DNA of 64,000 bases from DASXAI01 sp963728985 (GTDB lineage Bacteria > Actinomycetota > Acidimicrobiia > Acidimicrobiales > Ilumatobacteraceae). The first letter of the stretch is position 1. The number at the start of each line of letters is the position of its first letter. The stretch spans positions 124,001 to 188,000 of the forward strand of contig CAVSME010000002.1 in the NCBI GenBank assembly GCA_963728985.1, in the 5' to 3' direction. The notes beneath the pieces are model-generated. The model was not told where the DNA came from, searched no databases, and saw only the letters and a list, made by a program, of their open reading frames with translations. Position numbers and translations under genes: made by a program. Positions 28,097 through 38,385 of the stretch are shown piece after piece.

Positions 28097-28759
28097 TCAG
28101 CTGTCAGTTCGCGCCAGCGACCGCGGCGTGTAGGCGAGCCCCAGCGCGCCGCAGTACAGGGCCGTCAATTGGTCGACGGCGATGTCCTCGTCGTAGGGCT
28201 CACCGAGCACCAGCCAGACGTAGGCGGAGCGATCGACCATCGAGCCGAGCGCCGATGCTGCGTAGTACGGGTCGATCCACGGCGGCACGAGGCCGTCGTC
28301 CTGCCACTGCCGGATGGCCCGCGACGCACTCGCGATCCAGGTCGTGCGGGCCTCCCGCCGGATGGCCATGAGGTCGGCGTTGAACGTCGCCGCCTGCTCG
28401 AGGATCGCCATCATGGCGGCGTTCTCGCGGTAGGCCCGGAGGTACCCGCGGTTGGTCCGGGCGATGAGGTCGCCCGGGGCCGAGCCGGGCACCGGCTCGG
28501 CGCGGACCGTGGCCCGGAAGTCGCCGATCATGCCCTCCACCACCTCGGCGAAGACGGCCTCCTTCGACGGGAAATACGTGTAGAACGAGCCGTACGACAC
28601 CTTCGCCAGCCGGGTGATGTCCACGACCCGCGTACCCACGTAACCCCGGGCTTCGAAGGTCTTGCGCGCCGCCATCAAGACGGCCGAGCGCGTCCGTTGA
28701 CCTCGTGCCGTCTGTGGGCCGTCCCCCCGGGACGCCTGGTCGGAATAGACAATTGCCAT
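28097..28759 (-). CDS. TetR-family transcriptional regulator
   Basis: A 220-residue repressor. The N-terminal helix-turn-helix runs RSAVLMAARKTFEARGYVGT, then VVDITRLAKVSYGSFYTYFP, the second being a textbook TetR recognition helix. The C-terminal ligand-binding half is helical. ATG 28759 (MAIVYSDQASRGD) fits the usual spacing to the first helix; an upstream ATG at 28801 would add 14 residues. It lies between the liv operon and a thioesterase gene and may control either. The effector is probably an acyl-CoA or a transported acid, by inference. Confidence 0.9.
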   Translation of the reverse strand: MAIVYSDQASRGDGPQTARGQRTRSAVLMAARKTFEARGYVGTRVVDITRLAKVSYGSFYTYFPSKEAVFAEVVEGMIGDFRATVRAEPVPGSAPGDLIARTNRGYLRAYRENAAMMAILEQAATFNADLMAIRREARTTWIASASRAIRQWQDDGLVPPWIDPYYAASALGSMVDRSAYVWLVLGEPYDEDIAVDQLTALYCGALGLAYTPRSLARTDS

Positions 28760-28956
28760 CGGAAGAGCACGCACGGCGAAATTGCGGCTACGAGACGACA
28801 CCCCCGCCGCTTATATACACCGACTCCGCCGGACCGGGCAACGGGCGCCGCAGGGCCAGCGGCCCAATCGGGCCGCCGGCGCCGCAACGCGGCGCCGTCT
28901 CGAACACCAGCGAGATCGACCGAGCGCAGCGAGACCGACGCGCAGCCGAGGCATCG

Positions 28957-29757
28957 TCACGGCAGGATGCGCAACATCACTTCCTGAGCCACGGTGGCCA
29001 CCAGGTCGCCGCCACCGGTGCGCACCGTGCCGAGGGCGAGCCCCCGCCCCCCGGACGTCGACGCCGGCACCAGCTCGTAGAGCAACCAGTCCTCGACGCG
29101 CGCCGGGCGGTGGAACCAGACGGCGTGGTCGAGCGACACCGACATCCGCCGCTCGGTGTCGTAGTCGTCGAGGTGCGGCTGGCGCGCCGCTCGGGTCGGC
29201 CCGTGGTCGCTCAGGAACGCGAGCGCGTGCTGCTGCATGACCGGGTCGTCGGGCAAGGTGGTGCGGCAGCGGAACCAGGCGGCGCGTGCATGGGGCGGCC
29301 GGCCAGCGATGCCGGGCGGGACGTCACGGCTCTCGAACCACGGGCTGTCGTACCGACCGACGGGCAACCCCTCCGGTGCGGGGCCAGACGGCGGCGCCTC
29401 GGGCTGGTACTCCGGTCCGTCCTCGGGCACTTGGAAGCGGGCGGTGAGGACGAACGCCACGCCACCCTCCTGGTGCACCACCACCCGGCGGGTGCTGAAG
29501 CTCCCGCCCTCGTGGGTGCGCTCGACCTCGTAGCGCAGCGGCTCGTCGTTGCGGCCGGCCCGCACGAAGGCGCACTGCAACGAGTGGGCGATGCGCCCGT
29601 CGGGCACGGTGGCGTGAGCGGCCCGCAGGGCGTGGGCGATCATGAGCCCGCCGAACACGCGGCCCTCGTCGAGCTCGCTGGCCCCGACGAAGACGTCGAC
29701 CCCGACCAACTCCAACGCCAGCTGGGTCGCGATGGAACGGACGTCAGGACGGCTCAC
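28957..29757 (-). CDS. tesB: Acyl-CoA thioesterase II (TesB-like)
   Basis: A 266-residue double-hotdog thioesterase that hydrolyses acyl-CoA to free acid and CoA. Typical segments are RVFGGLMIAHALRAAHATVP in the first hotdog, SLQCAFVRAGRNDEPLRYEV, and MSVSLDHAVWFHRPARVEDW in the second, with the catalytic Asp in SLDHAVWFH. Its 5' end faces the cyclase gene, and an operator-like site lies between them at 29784-29803. It probably works with the acyl-CoA ligases and dehydrogenase of this region. Confidence 0.92.
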   Translation of the reverse strand: MSRPDVRSIATQLALELVGVDVFVGASELDEGRVFGGLMIAHALRAAHATVPDGRIAHSLQCAFVRAGRNDEPLRYEVERTHEGGSFSTRRVVVHQEGGVAFVLTARFQVPEDGPEYQPEAPPSGPAPEGLPVGRYDSPWFESRDVPPGIAGRPPHARAAWFRCRTTLPDDPVMQQHALAFLSDHGPTRAARQPHLDDYDTERRMSVSLDHAVWFHRPARVEDWLLYELVPASTSGGRGLALGTVRTGGGDLVATVAQEVMLRILP

Positions 29758-29783
29758 CGCGCGAGCACGGTAGCCGCCGCTTG

Positions 29784-29803
29784 CTGAACGATCGATCGGG
29801 AAG
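29784..29803. promoter_or_regulatory. Operator-like site between tesB and the cyclase gene
   Basis: CTGAACGATCGATCGGGAAG is 18/20 identical to a site at 31515-31534 in front of the first acyl-CoA ligase gene. It sits between divergent genes, where one repressor could control both. The TetR encoded at 30817 is the obvious candidate. Confidence 0.55.
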
Positions 29804-29898
29804 TAGAAACCCCACCGAACGACCTGTCGCCGTCAACCGGCGCGGCAGCGGGGCGCTGCGGAGGACCCGCAGCCCGGGCACGAGGGAAGAGGGCACAC

Positions 29899-30813
29899 AT
29901 GTTGGATTTCCGCGAGGTCGGCCAGCGCCTGAGCAACTGGGGCCGCTGGGGCGACGATGATCAGCGGGGCACCGTCAACTTCATCACGCCGGAGAAGGTC
30001 GCCGCCGCCGGCAAGCTGATCCGCACCGGCAAGGTGTTCGACCTCGGCATCCCCTTCGGCGCCGGTGGCCCGCAGCCCGGTGGTGGCCGCATCAACCCGG
30101 TGCTCCTCGTGTCCGAGAACGGCACCGACCAGGCGTTCCCCGGCCCCTTCCACTACGCCGACGACTACATCTTCATGCCGCTGCAGGCCGCCTCGCAGTG
30201 GGACGGCCTGGCTCACGTCTTCTACGACGAGAAGCTCTACAACGGCTACCCGTCGACCAACGTGACGCCCCACGGCGCCGCCAAGTGCTCGATCATCGAG
30301 ATGGCCAAGGGCATCACCGGCCGCGGCGTGCTGCTCGACCTCGCTCGCCTCAAGGGCGTGGAGTGGATGGAGCAGGGCTACGTCATCACACCGGAGGACC
30401 TCGATGCCGCTGCCGCCGCCCAAGGCGTCGAGGTCGGCTCGGGCGACATCCTGCTGTTCCGCACCGGCTGGCGCCGCAAGTTCATCCAGGAGCAGGACCC
30501 GGTGTCGTTCATGGCCGGCGAGCCGGGCCTGGGGCTGGCCTGCACCGAATGGCTCCACGACCACGAGGTGGCCGCGGTGTGCTCGGACAACTGGGCCATC
30601 GAGGTGCTCCCCGGCGAGGAAGACGACAAGGTCTTCACGGTGCACATGGTGCTCATCCGGGACATGGGCATGACCCTCGGGGAGATCCTCGACTTCGAAG
30701 AGCTGTCGGCCGACTGCGCCGAGGATGGCGTGTACGAGTTCTTCTTCTGCGGACCGCCCATCAAGTTCCAGCGCGCCGTCGGATCGCCGATCAACCCGCT
30801 GGCGATCAAGTAG
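29899..30813 (+). CDS. Cyclase-family (kynurenine formamidase-like) hydrolase
   Basis: A 304-residue member of the putative cyclase superfamily, metal-dependent hydrolases that include kynurenine formamidase. The metal-binding segment is ASQWDGLAHVFYD, a variant of the family HxGTHxDxPxH motif in which Trp-Asp and His remain. Other marks are TVNFITPEKV, GVLLDLARLKGVEW and VCSDNWAIEVLPGEE. It may open a ring or cleave an amide in an aromatic or alicyclic degradation pathway, but the substrate is not known. A good ribosome-binding site (GAGGGAAGAGGG) precedes ATG 29899. The TetR gene follows immediately. Confidence 0.85.
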   Translation: MLDFREVGQRLSNWGRWGDDDQRGTVNFITPEKVAAAGKLIRTGKVFDLGIPFGAGGPQPGGGRINPVLLVSENGTDQAFPGPFHYADDYIFMPLQAASQWDGLAHVFYDEKLYNGYPSTNVTPHGAAKCSIIEMAKGITGRGVLLDLARLKGVEWMEQGYVITPEDLDAAAAAQGVEVGSGDILLFRTGWRRKFIQEQDPVSFMAGEPGLGLACTEWLHDHEVAAVCSDNWAIEVLPGEEDDKVFTVHMVLIRDMGMTLGEILDFEELSADCAEDGVYEFFFCGPPIKFQRAVGSPINPLAIK

Positions 30814-30816
30814 TCG

Positions 30817-31510
30817 GTGGCGAGCGCGAAGCGAACGCCGCGCCACAAGGACGCCGGCCCCCGGGGCGGCGCCGACGACGGCCACGCCGTCCTCGACGGT
30901 CCCGGGGGCAAGACCATCTCCGACGCCGCCATCGTGGCGATGAGCGAGCACGGCTACCACGGCACGTCGGTGCGCGACATCGCCGAACGGGCCGGGATGA
31001 GCAGCGCCGCGCTCTACCACCACTTCTCGTCGAAGCAGGATCTGCTCTTCCACATCACCGACCGAGGCATCGAGGCGCTGGTGCGCCAGACCGAAGAGGC
31101 CCTGCTGGCCAGCGCGAGCGATCCGGCCACGCAGCTGCGGGCGATCGTGCGGGTCCACGTGCTCACCCACGCGCGAGAACCAGCAGGGCAGCTTCATCGG
31201 CAACAGCGAGATCCGCAGCCTCGAGCCGGACAACCGGGCGATCGTCGTGTCCAAGCGCGACCAGCAGAAGGGGATGTTCGATCGCGTGGTGCTCGACGGT
31301 GTCGAGCGCGGCGTCTTCACGACGCCCTACCCCAAGGAGGCCACGATGGCGCTCGTGACCATGTGCACGGCAGTGGCCCAGTGGTACCGGCCCGACGGGC
31401 CGCTGCAGCCCGAGCAGATCGCCGACCGGTACGCAGAGCTCGGTCTGGCCATGCTCGGCTACCGGCCCCGGGCAGGGCGGCGTTTTCCGGCGCCCGCCGC
31501 GGACCAGTAG
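30817..31510 (+). pseudogene. TetR-family regulator interrupted by one frameshift
   Basis: The first frame, from GTG 30817, carries the DNA-binding domain (VRDIAERAGMSSAALYHHFS) and helices up to VRVHVLTHAR near 31172. The rest of the ligand domain (ENQQGSFIGNSEIRSLEPDN, then KRDQQKGMFDRVVLDGVERG) is in the next frame and ends at 31510. Loss of one CG from a GCGCGC run at 31170-31176 would explain the break. The intact protein would be about 230 residues. It probably represses this operon through the two 20-bp sites at 29784 and 31515. The break may be a sequence error. Confidence 0.75.
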
Positions 31511-31514
31511 GGTA

Positions 31515-31534
31515 CTGAACGAACGATCGGTAAG
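31515..31534. promoter_or_regulatory. Operator-like site before the acyl-CoA ligase operon
   Basis: CTGAACGAACGATCGGTAAG, 18/20 identical to the site at 29784-29803, lies 30 bases before the first ligase start codon. This is where a TetR repressor of fatty-acid or steroid-type catabolic genes would bind. Confidence 0.6.
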
Positions 31535-31564
31535 CCGTAAGGACGCAACGAGGGGGCAAGGCAC

Positions 31565-33094
<1,530 letters not shown>

Positions 33095-33103
33095 GGACCA
33101 CCG

Positions 33104-34657
33104 ATGCTGCTGCCTGACATCGTCGCCTTCGCCGCCCGCAAGCACCCCGACAAGCCGGCCCTGTACTTCGAGGACACCGTCGTCACGTTCTCCGAGTTGC
33201 TGACCCGGGTGCGGCGCCTCGCCAACGGGCTCCTGGGGTTGGCGGCACCCGGCGACCGCGTGGCCGTGCTGTCGGAGAACCGGGCCGAGTACATCGACCT
33301 GTACTACGGCGTGCCGGCGGCGAAGATGGGCCTGACCTTCCTCAACTACCGGCTCAACCCCAGAGAGCTGACGAAGATCGTCAACGACGCCGGGGCGACG
33401 GTGCTCTTCACCGAGGGCAAGTACCTCGACACCGTCACCGCCATCGTCGAGGACACCCCGTCGGTCGCCACCGTGGTGGTGATGGGCGGCGGCTCGGACC
33501 GATTCCTCGACCACGCCGATCTGCTCGCCCGGTCGCCCGACACGCCCCCAGCCGTCGACGTCGACGAGGACGACCTCGCGTGGCTCATCTACACGAGCGG
33601 GACGACGGGCATGCCCAAGGGCGCCATGCTGAGCCACCGCAACCTGCTCATGGCCACGCTCAACATCGCGGTGAGCTCGGTGGCGGAGCCCGATCAGGTC
33701 ACCCTGTTCCCGTGGCCGCTGTGCCACGTGGCCGGCTACGTCTTCCCGACCTGCCACCTGGTCGGCACGCCGGTCGTGCTGATGCGGGCGTACGAGCCGG
33801 AGAGCTTCTTCGCCCACATCGAGCGCTTCGGCGTGACCAACGCGTCGATGGCGCCGACGATGATGAACATGCTCCTCGACCACCCGAGGATCGGCGACTA
33901 CGACCTCGGCACCGTGCGCGTCCTCGGTTACGGCGCGGCGCCGATGCCCGTCGAGGTCCTGCGGCGCTCGATGGAGCGCTTCCCGGGCGCCGGGTTCGGG
34001 ACGGGGTTCGGCATGACCGAGCTGTCCGGCAACGTGTTCTCCTTCCCCGACGAAGGTCATCAAGCGGCGCTCGCCGGGGACGTGGGCGTCCTGCAATCGG
34101 TGGGCCAGCAGCTCCCCCTGGCGTGCGTGCGCATCGTCGACGACGACATGAACGACGTCGCCGTGGGCGAGGTGGGCGAGCTGGTGGTGCTCGGCGATCA
34201 GGTCACGATGGGCTACTGGGGCAACCCCGAGGCCACCGCGGAGGCCTTCGCCGGTGGATGGTTCCACAGCGGCGATCTGGCCAAGTGGGACGCCGCCGGC
34301 AACTGCTACATCGTCGATCGCAAGAAGGACATGATCATCACCGGCGGAGAGAACGTCTACTCCCGTGAGGTGGAAGAGGTGCTGTACAAGCACCCGGCCG
34401 TGGCCGAAGCGGCCATCGTGGGCGTGCCCGACCTGAACTGGGGCGAGAACGTGGTGGCCGTCGTCCAGCGGCGGCCCGGCGCCGACGTGAGCGAGGGCGA
34501 GCTCATCGCGTTCTGCAAGGACGACCTGGCCAGCTACAAGAAGCCGAAGCAGGTCGTGTTCGTCGACGAGCTACCCCGCAACGCCGCCGGCAAGATCTTG
34601 AAGCGAGAACTGCGCGCGAAACTGACCGCCGCGTCGACGACGAAGGGGACCAACTGA
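33104..34657 (+). CDS. Acyl-CoA synthetase (AMP-binding), second copy
   Basis: A 517-residue ligase closely resembling the preceding one in every motif: YTSGTTGMPKGAMLSH, GFGMTELSGNVFS, FHSGDLAKWDAAG and KKDMIITGGENVYSREVEEV, then NAAGKILKRELRAKL. Probable gene duplication with divergence in the acyl-binding pocket, so the two may take different chain types. It overlaps the enoyl-CoA hydratase gene by one base (TGATG), showing translational coupling. Confidence 0.94.
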   Translation: MLLPDIVAFAARKHPDKPALYFEDTVVTFSELLTRVRRLANGLLGLAAPGDRVAVLSENRAEYIDLYYGVPAAKMGLTFLNYRLNPRELTKIVNDAGATVLFTEGKYLDTVTAIVEDTPSVATVVVMGGGSDRFLDHADLLARSPDTPPAVDVDEDDLAWLIYTSGTTGMPKGAMLSHRNLLMATLNIAVSSVAEPDQVTLFPWPLCHVAGYVFPTCHLVGTPVVLMRAYEPESFFAHIERFGVTNASMAPTMMNMLLDHPRIGDYDLGTVRVLGYGAAPMPVEVLRRSMERFPGAGFGTGFGMTELSGNVFSFPDEGHQAALAGDVGVLQSVGQQLPLACVRIVDDDMNDVAVGEVGELVVLGDQVTMGYWGNPEATAEAFAGGWFHSGDLAKWDAAGNCYIVDRKKDMIITGGENVYSREVEEVLYKHPAVAEAAIVGVPDLNWGENVVAVVQRRPGADVSEGELIAFCKDDLASYKKPKQVVFVDELPRNAAGKILKRELRAKLTAASTTKGTN

Positions 34658-35469
34658 TGACCGATTCACTGGCCGGCTCGTCCGGCAACATCCGCTACGA
34701 GGTCGACGACGAGCGCATCGGCATCATCACCATCGATCGGCCCGAGAAGCGCAACGCCATGTCGTACCCAGTGCTGCGCGACTTCATCGCCACGGTGGCC
34801 GATGCCGGTGACGACGAGCAGTCGCGGGTCGTCATCGTGACGGGATCGGGCGGCTCCTTCTGCGCCGGCACGGACCTGTCGAACCTCTCCGACACCCCGA
34901 CCGACCAGCGCGGCTCCGCCGCCGGCGGCGGTGCCACCCGGCCGCGGGCGGCGTGGCCACTGATGTCGTGCCCGAAGCCGGTCATCGCCGCCGTCGACGG
35001 TCCCGCCGTCGGGATGGGCGCCGAGTTCGTCACCCAGGCCGACGTGCGCATCATCACCAACCGCGCCCGCATCGCCTGGAACTTCGTGCACCGCGGCCTC
35101 GTACCCGACACTGGCGCCGGCTCGTGGCTCCTGCCCCGGCTGATCGGCATCTCCCAAGCGGTCCGCCTCCTCTACTCCGGTGAGTTCCTCAGCCCCGACG
35201 ACGCACTGGCCCTCGGGTTCGCCGCCCAGGTGGTGGAGCCCGACGACCTCCTCGACGCCGCGCGTGCCGAGGCCCGCCGCTACCTCGTCGGATCGCCGCT
35301 GGCCATCCGGCGCACGAAGCAGCTCGTCTACGAAGGCCTGGAGCGCTCGATCGCCGAACACCTCAAGGTGAACGTCGAGGTCATGCAAGCGTGCTTCGAG
35401 TCCGACGACCATCGCGAGGGTGTGGCGTCGTTCCTCGAGCGCCGGCCGGCCAACTTCACGGGGCGCTGA
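34657..35469 (+). CDS. Enoyl-CoA hydratase/isomerase family protein
   Basis: A 270-residue crotonase-fold enzyme. Oxyanion-hole segments are SFCAGTDLSNLSD and VDGPAVGMGAEFVTQADVRI. Around the catalytic loop the sequence is FVHRGLVPDTGAGSWLLPRL. Relatives have Glu where this protein has Asp in VPDTG, which may alter the activity. It would add water to, or isomerise, a 2-enoyl-CoA in the beta-oxidation route fed by the two ligases. The frame continues straight from the ligase operon and is followed closely by a DUF6285 gene. Confidence 0.9.
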   Translation: MTDSLAGSSGNIRYEVDDERIGIITIDRPEKRNAMSYPVLRDFIATVADAGDDEQSRVVIVTGSGGSFCAGTDLSNLSDTPTDQRGSAAGGGATRPRAAWPLMSCPKPVIAAVDGPAVGMGAEFVTQADVRIITNRARIAWNFVHRGLVPDTGAGSWLLPRLIGISQAVRLLYSGEFLSPDDALALGFAAQVVEPDDLLDAARAEARRYLVGSPLAIRRTKQLVYEGLERSIAEHLKVNVEVMQACFESDDHREGVASFLERRPANFTGR

Positions 35470-35472
35470 TCG

Positions 35473-35835
35473 ATGCAGTACGTACCCACCGCCGCCAACT
35501 TCCTCGCCACGATGGCCGACCTGCTCGACAACGAGCTGCTGCCGGCGCTGCCCAGCTCGCTGCAGCACAAGGCCCGCGTCGCCGCCAACGTGTGCCGCAT
35601 CCTCGAGCGCCAGAACGAGCTCGAGCCGGTGGCCATGCAGCACGAGCTCGACCTCCTCACGGCGGTGCTCGGCCACAGCGGCGACCGCGTCGATCTGTCG
35701 GCCGAGCTCACCAACAAGCTGCGCTCCAGCTCCGACACCGGCTTCGACGCCGCTGCATGGGAGGCCATCGTGGCCATCGTGCGCGACGACCTGGCCATCG
35801 CCAAGCCCGGCCACGATGGATGGGAGGGCCGGTAG
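35473..35835 (+). CDS. DUF6285 domain protein
   Basis: A 120-residue all-helical protein of the DUF6285 family, which regularly sits next to aminoglycoside-phosphotransferase-like and acyl-CoA dehydrogenase genes. Diagnostic parts are MQYVPTAANFLATMADLLDN, KARVAANVCRILERQ and AWEAIVAIVRDDLAIAKPGH. No catalytic residues are known. It begins three bases after the hydratase gene and is part of the same operon. It may form a complex with the phosphotransferase. Confidence 0.85.
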   Translation: MQYVPTAANFLATMADLLDNELLPALPSSLQHKARVAANVCRILERQNELEPVAMQHELDLLTAVLGHSGDRVDLSAELTNKLRSSSDTGFDAAAWEAIVAIVRDDLAIAKPGHDGWEGR

Positions 35836-35963
35836 ATGAGCGAGCGAAGCGAGCTCACAGGAGACACGGTCGAATGCTCGCCGCGCAGCGGCGAGCCGCT
35901 CATCGGCACACGCCCAGGAGCACCATCGCTCACGAGTCCGCTGAAGACGCTGGAGGAGTGCCG
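35835..35963 (+). other. Gap with short GAGCGAAGCGAG-type repeat and a possible 42-codon frame
   Basis: An ATG at 35835 opens a short frame (MSERSELTGDTVECSPRS...) that ends by overlapping the ATG of the phosphotransferase. The beginning, GAGCGAGCGAAGCGAG, is a repeat type seen in many actinobacterial intergenic regions. I think this is non-coding repeat sequence, not a gene. Confidence 0.35.
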
Positions 35964-36986
35964 ATGAGTGGGCCCGACATGTCCACCGACACCGTGGCCA
36001 AGGGCCTCGGGCAGTTCCTGTCGGAGCAACTCGGCCGGCCGATCGTGGCCACCAACCTGATGAGCTCGTCGGCCGGCGCCCGGCGCGGCAACGTGTTGTT
36101 CGACGCCCATGACGGCGACTCGACGCTCGGCCTCGTGGCCACCATCATCCCCAGCTCGGCCGACATCGAGATCAACCCGATCACCGCTGAAGCGGCCGTG
36201 CGCGATCTCGCCGAAGCGAGCGGCGTACCCGTCCCGCACATCCACGGCGTCTGCACCGACCCGTCCTACGTGGGTGGGCAGTTCTTCCTGTCGACCCGCG
36301 TCGACGGCGAGTCGGTGCCCCGACGGGTGCTGCGCCTCGTGCACGCCGAAGGTCTCGGCGAACGTGTCGCCGAACAGATCGGCGAAGCCCTCGGCCACCT
36401 CCACGCCGTCGACCCGACCCTGGCGCCCGCCGACCTCGCCCCCGGCGACGAGGGCGGCAACCCGGCGGCCACCGCCCTGGCCGAGCTCGAGCTCCGCGTC
36501 TCGGAGCTGGTGCCGAACCGGCCCGCCTTCGGCATGGGGCTGCGCTGGCTCGAGCGCCACCTCCCCGGCCCGCCGCCGCGCCACACCATCATCCACAGCG
36601 ACGTCCGCAACGGGAACATCATGGTCAACAAGGGCGGCCTCGCCGCCGTGCTCGACTGGGAGGGCTCCCGGCGCAGCGGCGACCCGATGCAGGACCTGGC
36701 CTGGCCGGCGCTGCGGATGTGGCGCTTCCGCGAGGACGAGCGCGAGATCGGCGGCTTCGCCGGGCGCGACGTGTTCGCCGCCGGCTACGAGCGCGCCGGC
36801 GGCACCTTCGACGAGGAGCGCTTCGAGTGGTGGAAGGTGGAGGGCACCCTGCGCTGGGGCCTCGGCCTCGCCGGCCAGGCCGCCGCCCACCTCGACGGGC
36901 GCTTCTCCACGATCATCATGGCCGCCAGCGGCCGCCGGGTCCCCGAGCTGGAGTGGGACCTGCTCATGCTCCTCCGGCCGCGTTGA
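35964..36986 (+). CDS. Phosphotransferase-family protein (APH-like)
   Basis: A 340-residue kinase-fold protein of the aminoglycoside phosphotransferase/ACAD10-like family. The catalytic loop is IIHSDVRNGNIMV (HxDxxxxN) and the metal motif is VLDWEGSRRSGDP (DWE). The N-lobe is VATNLMSSSAGARRGNVLFD. In this gene context such proteins are thought to phosphorylate a hydroxyacyl-CoA so it can be dehydrated, as ACAD10/11 do with 4-hydroxy acids. GGAGGAGTGCCG precedes ATG 35964. An acyl-CoA dehydrogenase gene follows. Confidence 0.88.
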   Translation: MSGPDMSTDTVAKGLGQFLSEQLGRPIVATNLMSSSAGARRGNVLFDAHDGDSTLGLVATIIPSSADIEINPITAEAAVRDLAEASGVPVPHIHGVCTDPSYVGGQFFLSTRVDGESVPRRVLRLVHAEGLGERVAEQIGEALGHLHAVDPTLAPADLAPGDEGGNPAATALAELELRVSELVPNRPAFGMGLRWLERHLPGPPPRHTIIHSDVRNGNIMVNKGGLAAVLDWEGSRRSGDPMQDLAWPALRMWRFREDEREIGGFAGRDVFAAGYERAGGTFDEERFEWWKVEGTLRWGLGLAGQAAAHLDGRFSTIIMAASGRRVPELEWDLLMLLRPR

Positions 36987-37006
36987 TGCCTCGGCTTCGC
37001 CCCCGT

Positions 37007-37057
37007 CTCGCTGCGCTCGGCGGGCTAGCGGATGCCCCGCCGCCGCACTGCGGCGGC
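37007..37057. repeat. Short repeat with GCCGCCGC-ACT-GCGGCGGC hairpin
   Basis: CTCGCTGCGCTCGG at 37007-37020 is followed by a perfect 8-bp hairpin at 37039-37057. The same 19-base hairpin occurs at 57895-57913, and a variant with the same ACT loop occurs at 61066-61084. It is related to the flanks of the inverted elements at 57.5 and 60.4 kb. Confidence 0.6.
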
Positions 37058-37104
37058 ACTGACCATCTCAACGATCTGTTCCGACACATAGCTAGGAGAC
37101 ACCG

Positions 37105-38385
37105 ATGGATTTCGAGCTCCCCCAGGACCTCGCCGACTACCTCGTGGAACTCGACGAGTTCATCGAGCGGGAGATCAAGCCGCTCGAGAACAAGGACGAC
37201 AACATCCGCTTCTTCGACCACCGTCGCGAAGACTCCCGCACCGACTGGGAGCGCGGCGGCCTCCCCAACGAGGAGTGGGAGAACCTGCTGCGCCAGGCCC
37301 GCCAGCTGGCCGACGACGCCGGCCACTACCGCTACCCGTTCCCCAAGGAGTACGGCGGCAAGGACGGCTCCAACCTCGGCATGGCCGTCATCCGCGAGCA
37401 CCTGGCCCGCAAGGGCCTCGGCCTCCACTGCGACCTGCAGAACGAGCACGCCATCGTGGGCAACAACGTCGGGCTCCTGCTCATGCTGGCGTACGGCACC
37501 GAGCAGCAGAAGGCCGAGTGGGTCGACGACCTCGCCAACGGCAAGCGCGGCTTCGCCTTCGGGATCACCGAGCCCGAGCACGGCTCGGACGCCACGTGGA
37601 TGGAGACCCATGCCGAGCGCGACGGCGACGAGTGGATCATCAACGGCGCCAAGACGTGGAACACCGGCATGCACACCGCCCAGTACGACCTCATCATGGC
37701 CCGCACCAGCGGCAAGGCCGGCGACGGCGACGGCATCACCGCGTTCCTCACGCCGGTGAGCTCGCAGGGGTTCAAGATCGAAGAGTTCCTGTGGACCTTC
37801 AACATGCCCACGGACCACGCGCGCGTGTCGTTCACCGACGTGCGCGTGCCCCACGACGCCATCTTCGGTGGTGAGGGCAAGGGCCTGCAGGTGGTGCAGC
37901 TGTTCTTCAACGAGAACCGCATCCGCCAGGCGGCGTCCAGCCTCGGCGCGGCCGAGTTCTGCATCGACCAGGCTGTCGAGTACGCCAAGCAGCGCAAGCC
38001 GTTCGGCAAGGCACTGGCCACGAACCAGGCCATCCAGTTCCCGCTCGTGGAGCTGCAGACCCAGTGCGAGATGCTGCGCACCCTCATCCAGAAGACGGCG
38101 TGGATGATGGACAAGTACGGCGCCTTCTCGCAGTCCGACAAGGTCTCGATGTGCAACTACTGGGCCAACCGGATGTGCTGCGAAGCCGCCGACCGCGCCA
38201 TGCAGGTGCACGGAGGCTTGGGCTACAGCCGCCACAAGCCGTTCGAGCACATCTACCGCCATCACCGCCGGTACCGCATCACCGAGGGCGCCGAGGAGAT
38301 CCAGATGCGCCGCGTCGCCGGCTACATGTTCGGGTTCATGAGCCAGCAGGCGCCCAAGGGCGTCGCCAGCGTCGCCACCCCGTGA
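37105..38385 (+). CDS. Acyl-CoA dehydrogenase
   Basis: A 426-residue FAD-dependent acyl-CoA dehydrogenase. It shows FGITEPEHGSDATWMETHAE, matching the FAD/substrate segment, and FVTNQAIQF-type helix contacts in KALATNQAIQFPLVELQ. The C-terminal catalytic region is QVHGGLGYSRHKPFEHIYR, then RYRITEGAEEIQMRRV. It introduces the 2,3 double bond in acyl-CoA and passes electrons to ETF. TAGGAGACACCG precedes ATG 37105. The thioesterase-like gene starts in the GTGA overlap at its end, so the two are co-translated. Related dehydrogenases in DUF6285/phosphotransferase loci fit an ACAD10/11-like pathway. Confidence 0.93.
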   Translation: MDFELPQDLADYLVELDEFIEREIKPLENKDDNIRFFDHRREDSRTDWERGGLPNEEWENLLRQARQLADDAGHYRYPFPKEYGGKDGSNLGMAVIREHLARKGLGLHCDLQNEHAIVGNNVGLLLMLAYGTEQQKAEWVDDLANGKRGFAFGITEPEHGSDATWMETHAERDGDEWIINGAKTWNTGMHTAQYDLIMARTSGKAGDGDGITAFLTPVSSQGFKIEEFLWTFNMPTDHARVSFTDVRVPHDAIFGGEGKGLQVVQLFFNENRIRQAASSLGAAEFCIDQAVEYAKQRKPFGKALATNQAIQFPLVELQTQCEMLRTLIQKTAWMMDKYGAFSQSDKVSMCNYWANRMCCEAADRAMQVHGGLGYSRHKPFEHIYRHHRRYRITEGAEEIQMRRVAGYMFGFMSQQAPKGVASVATP

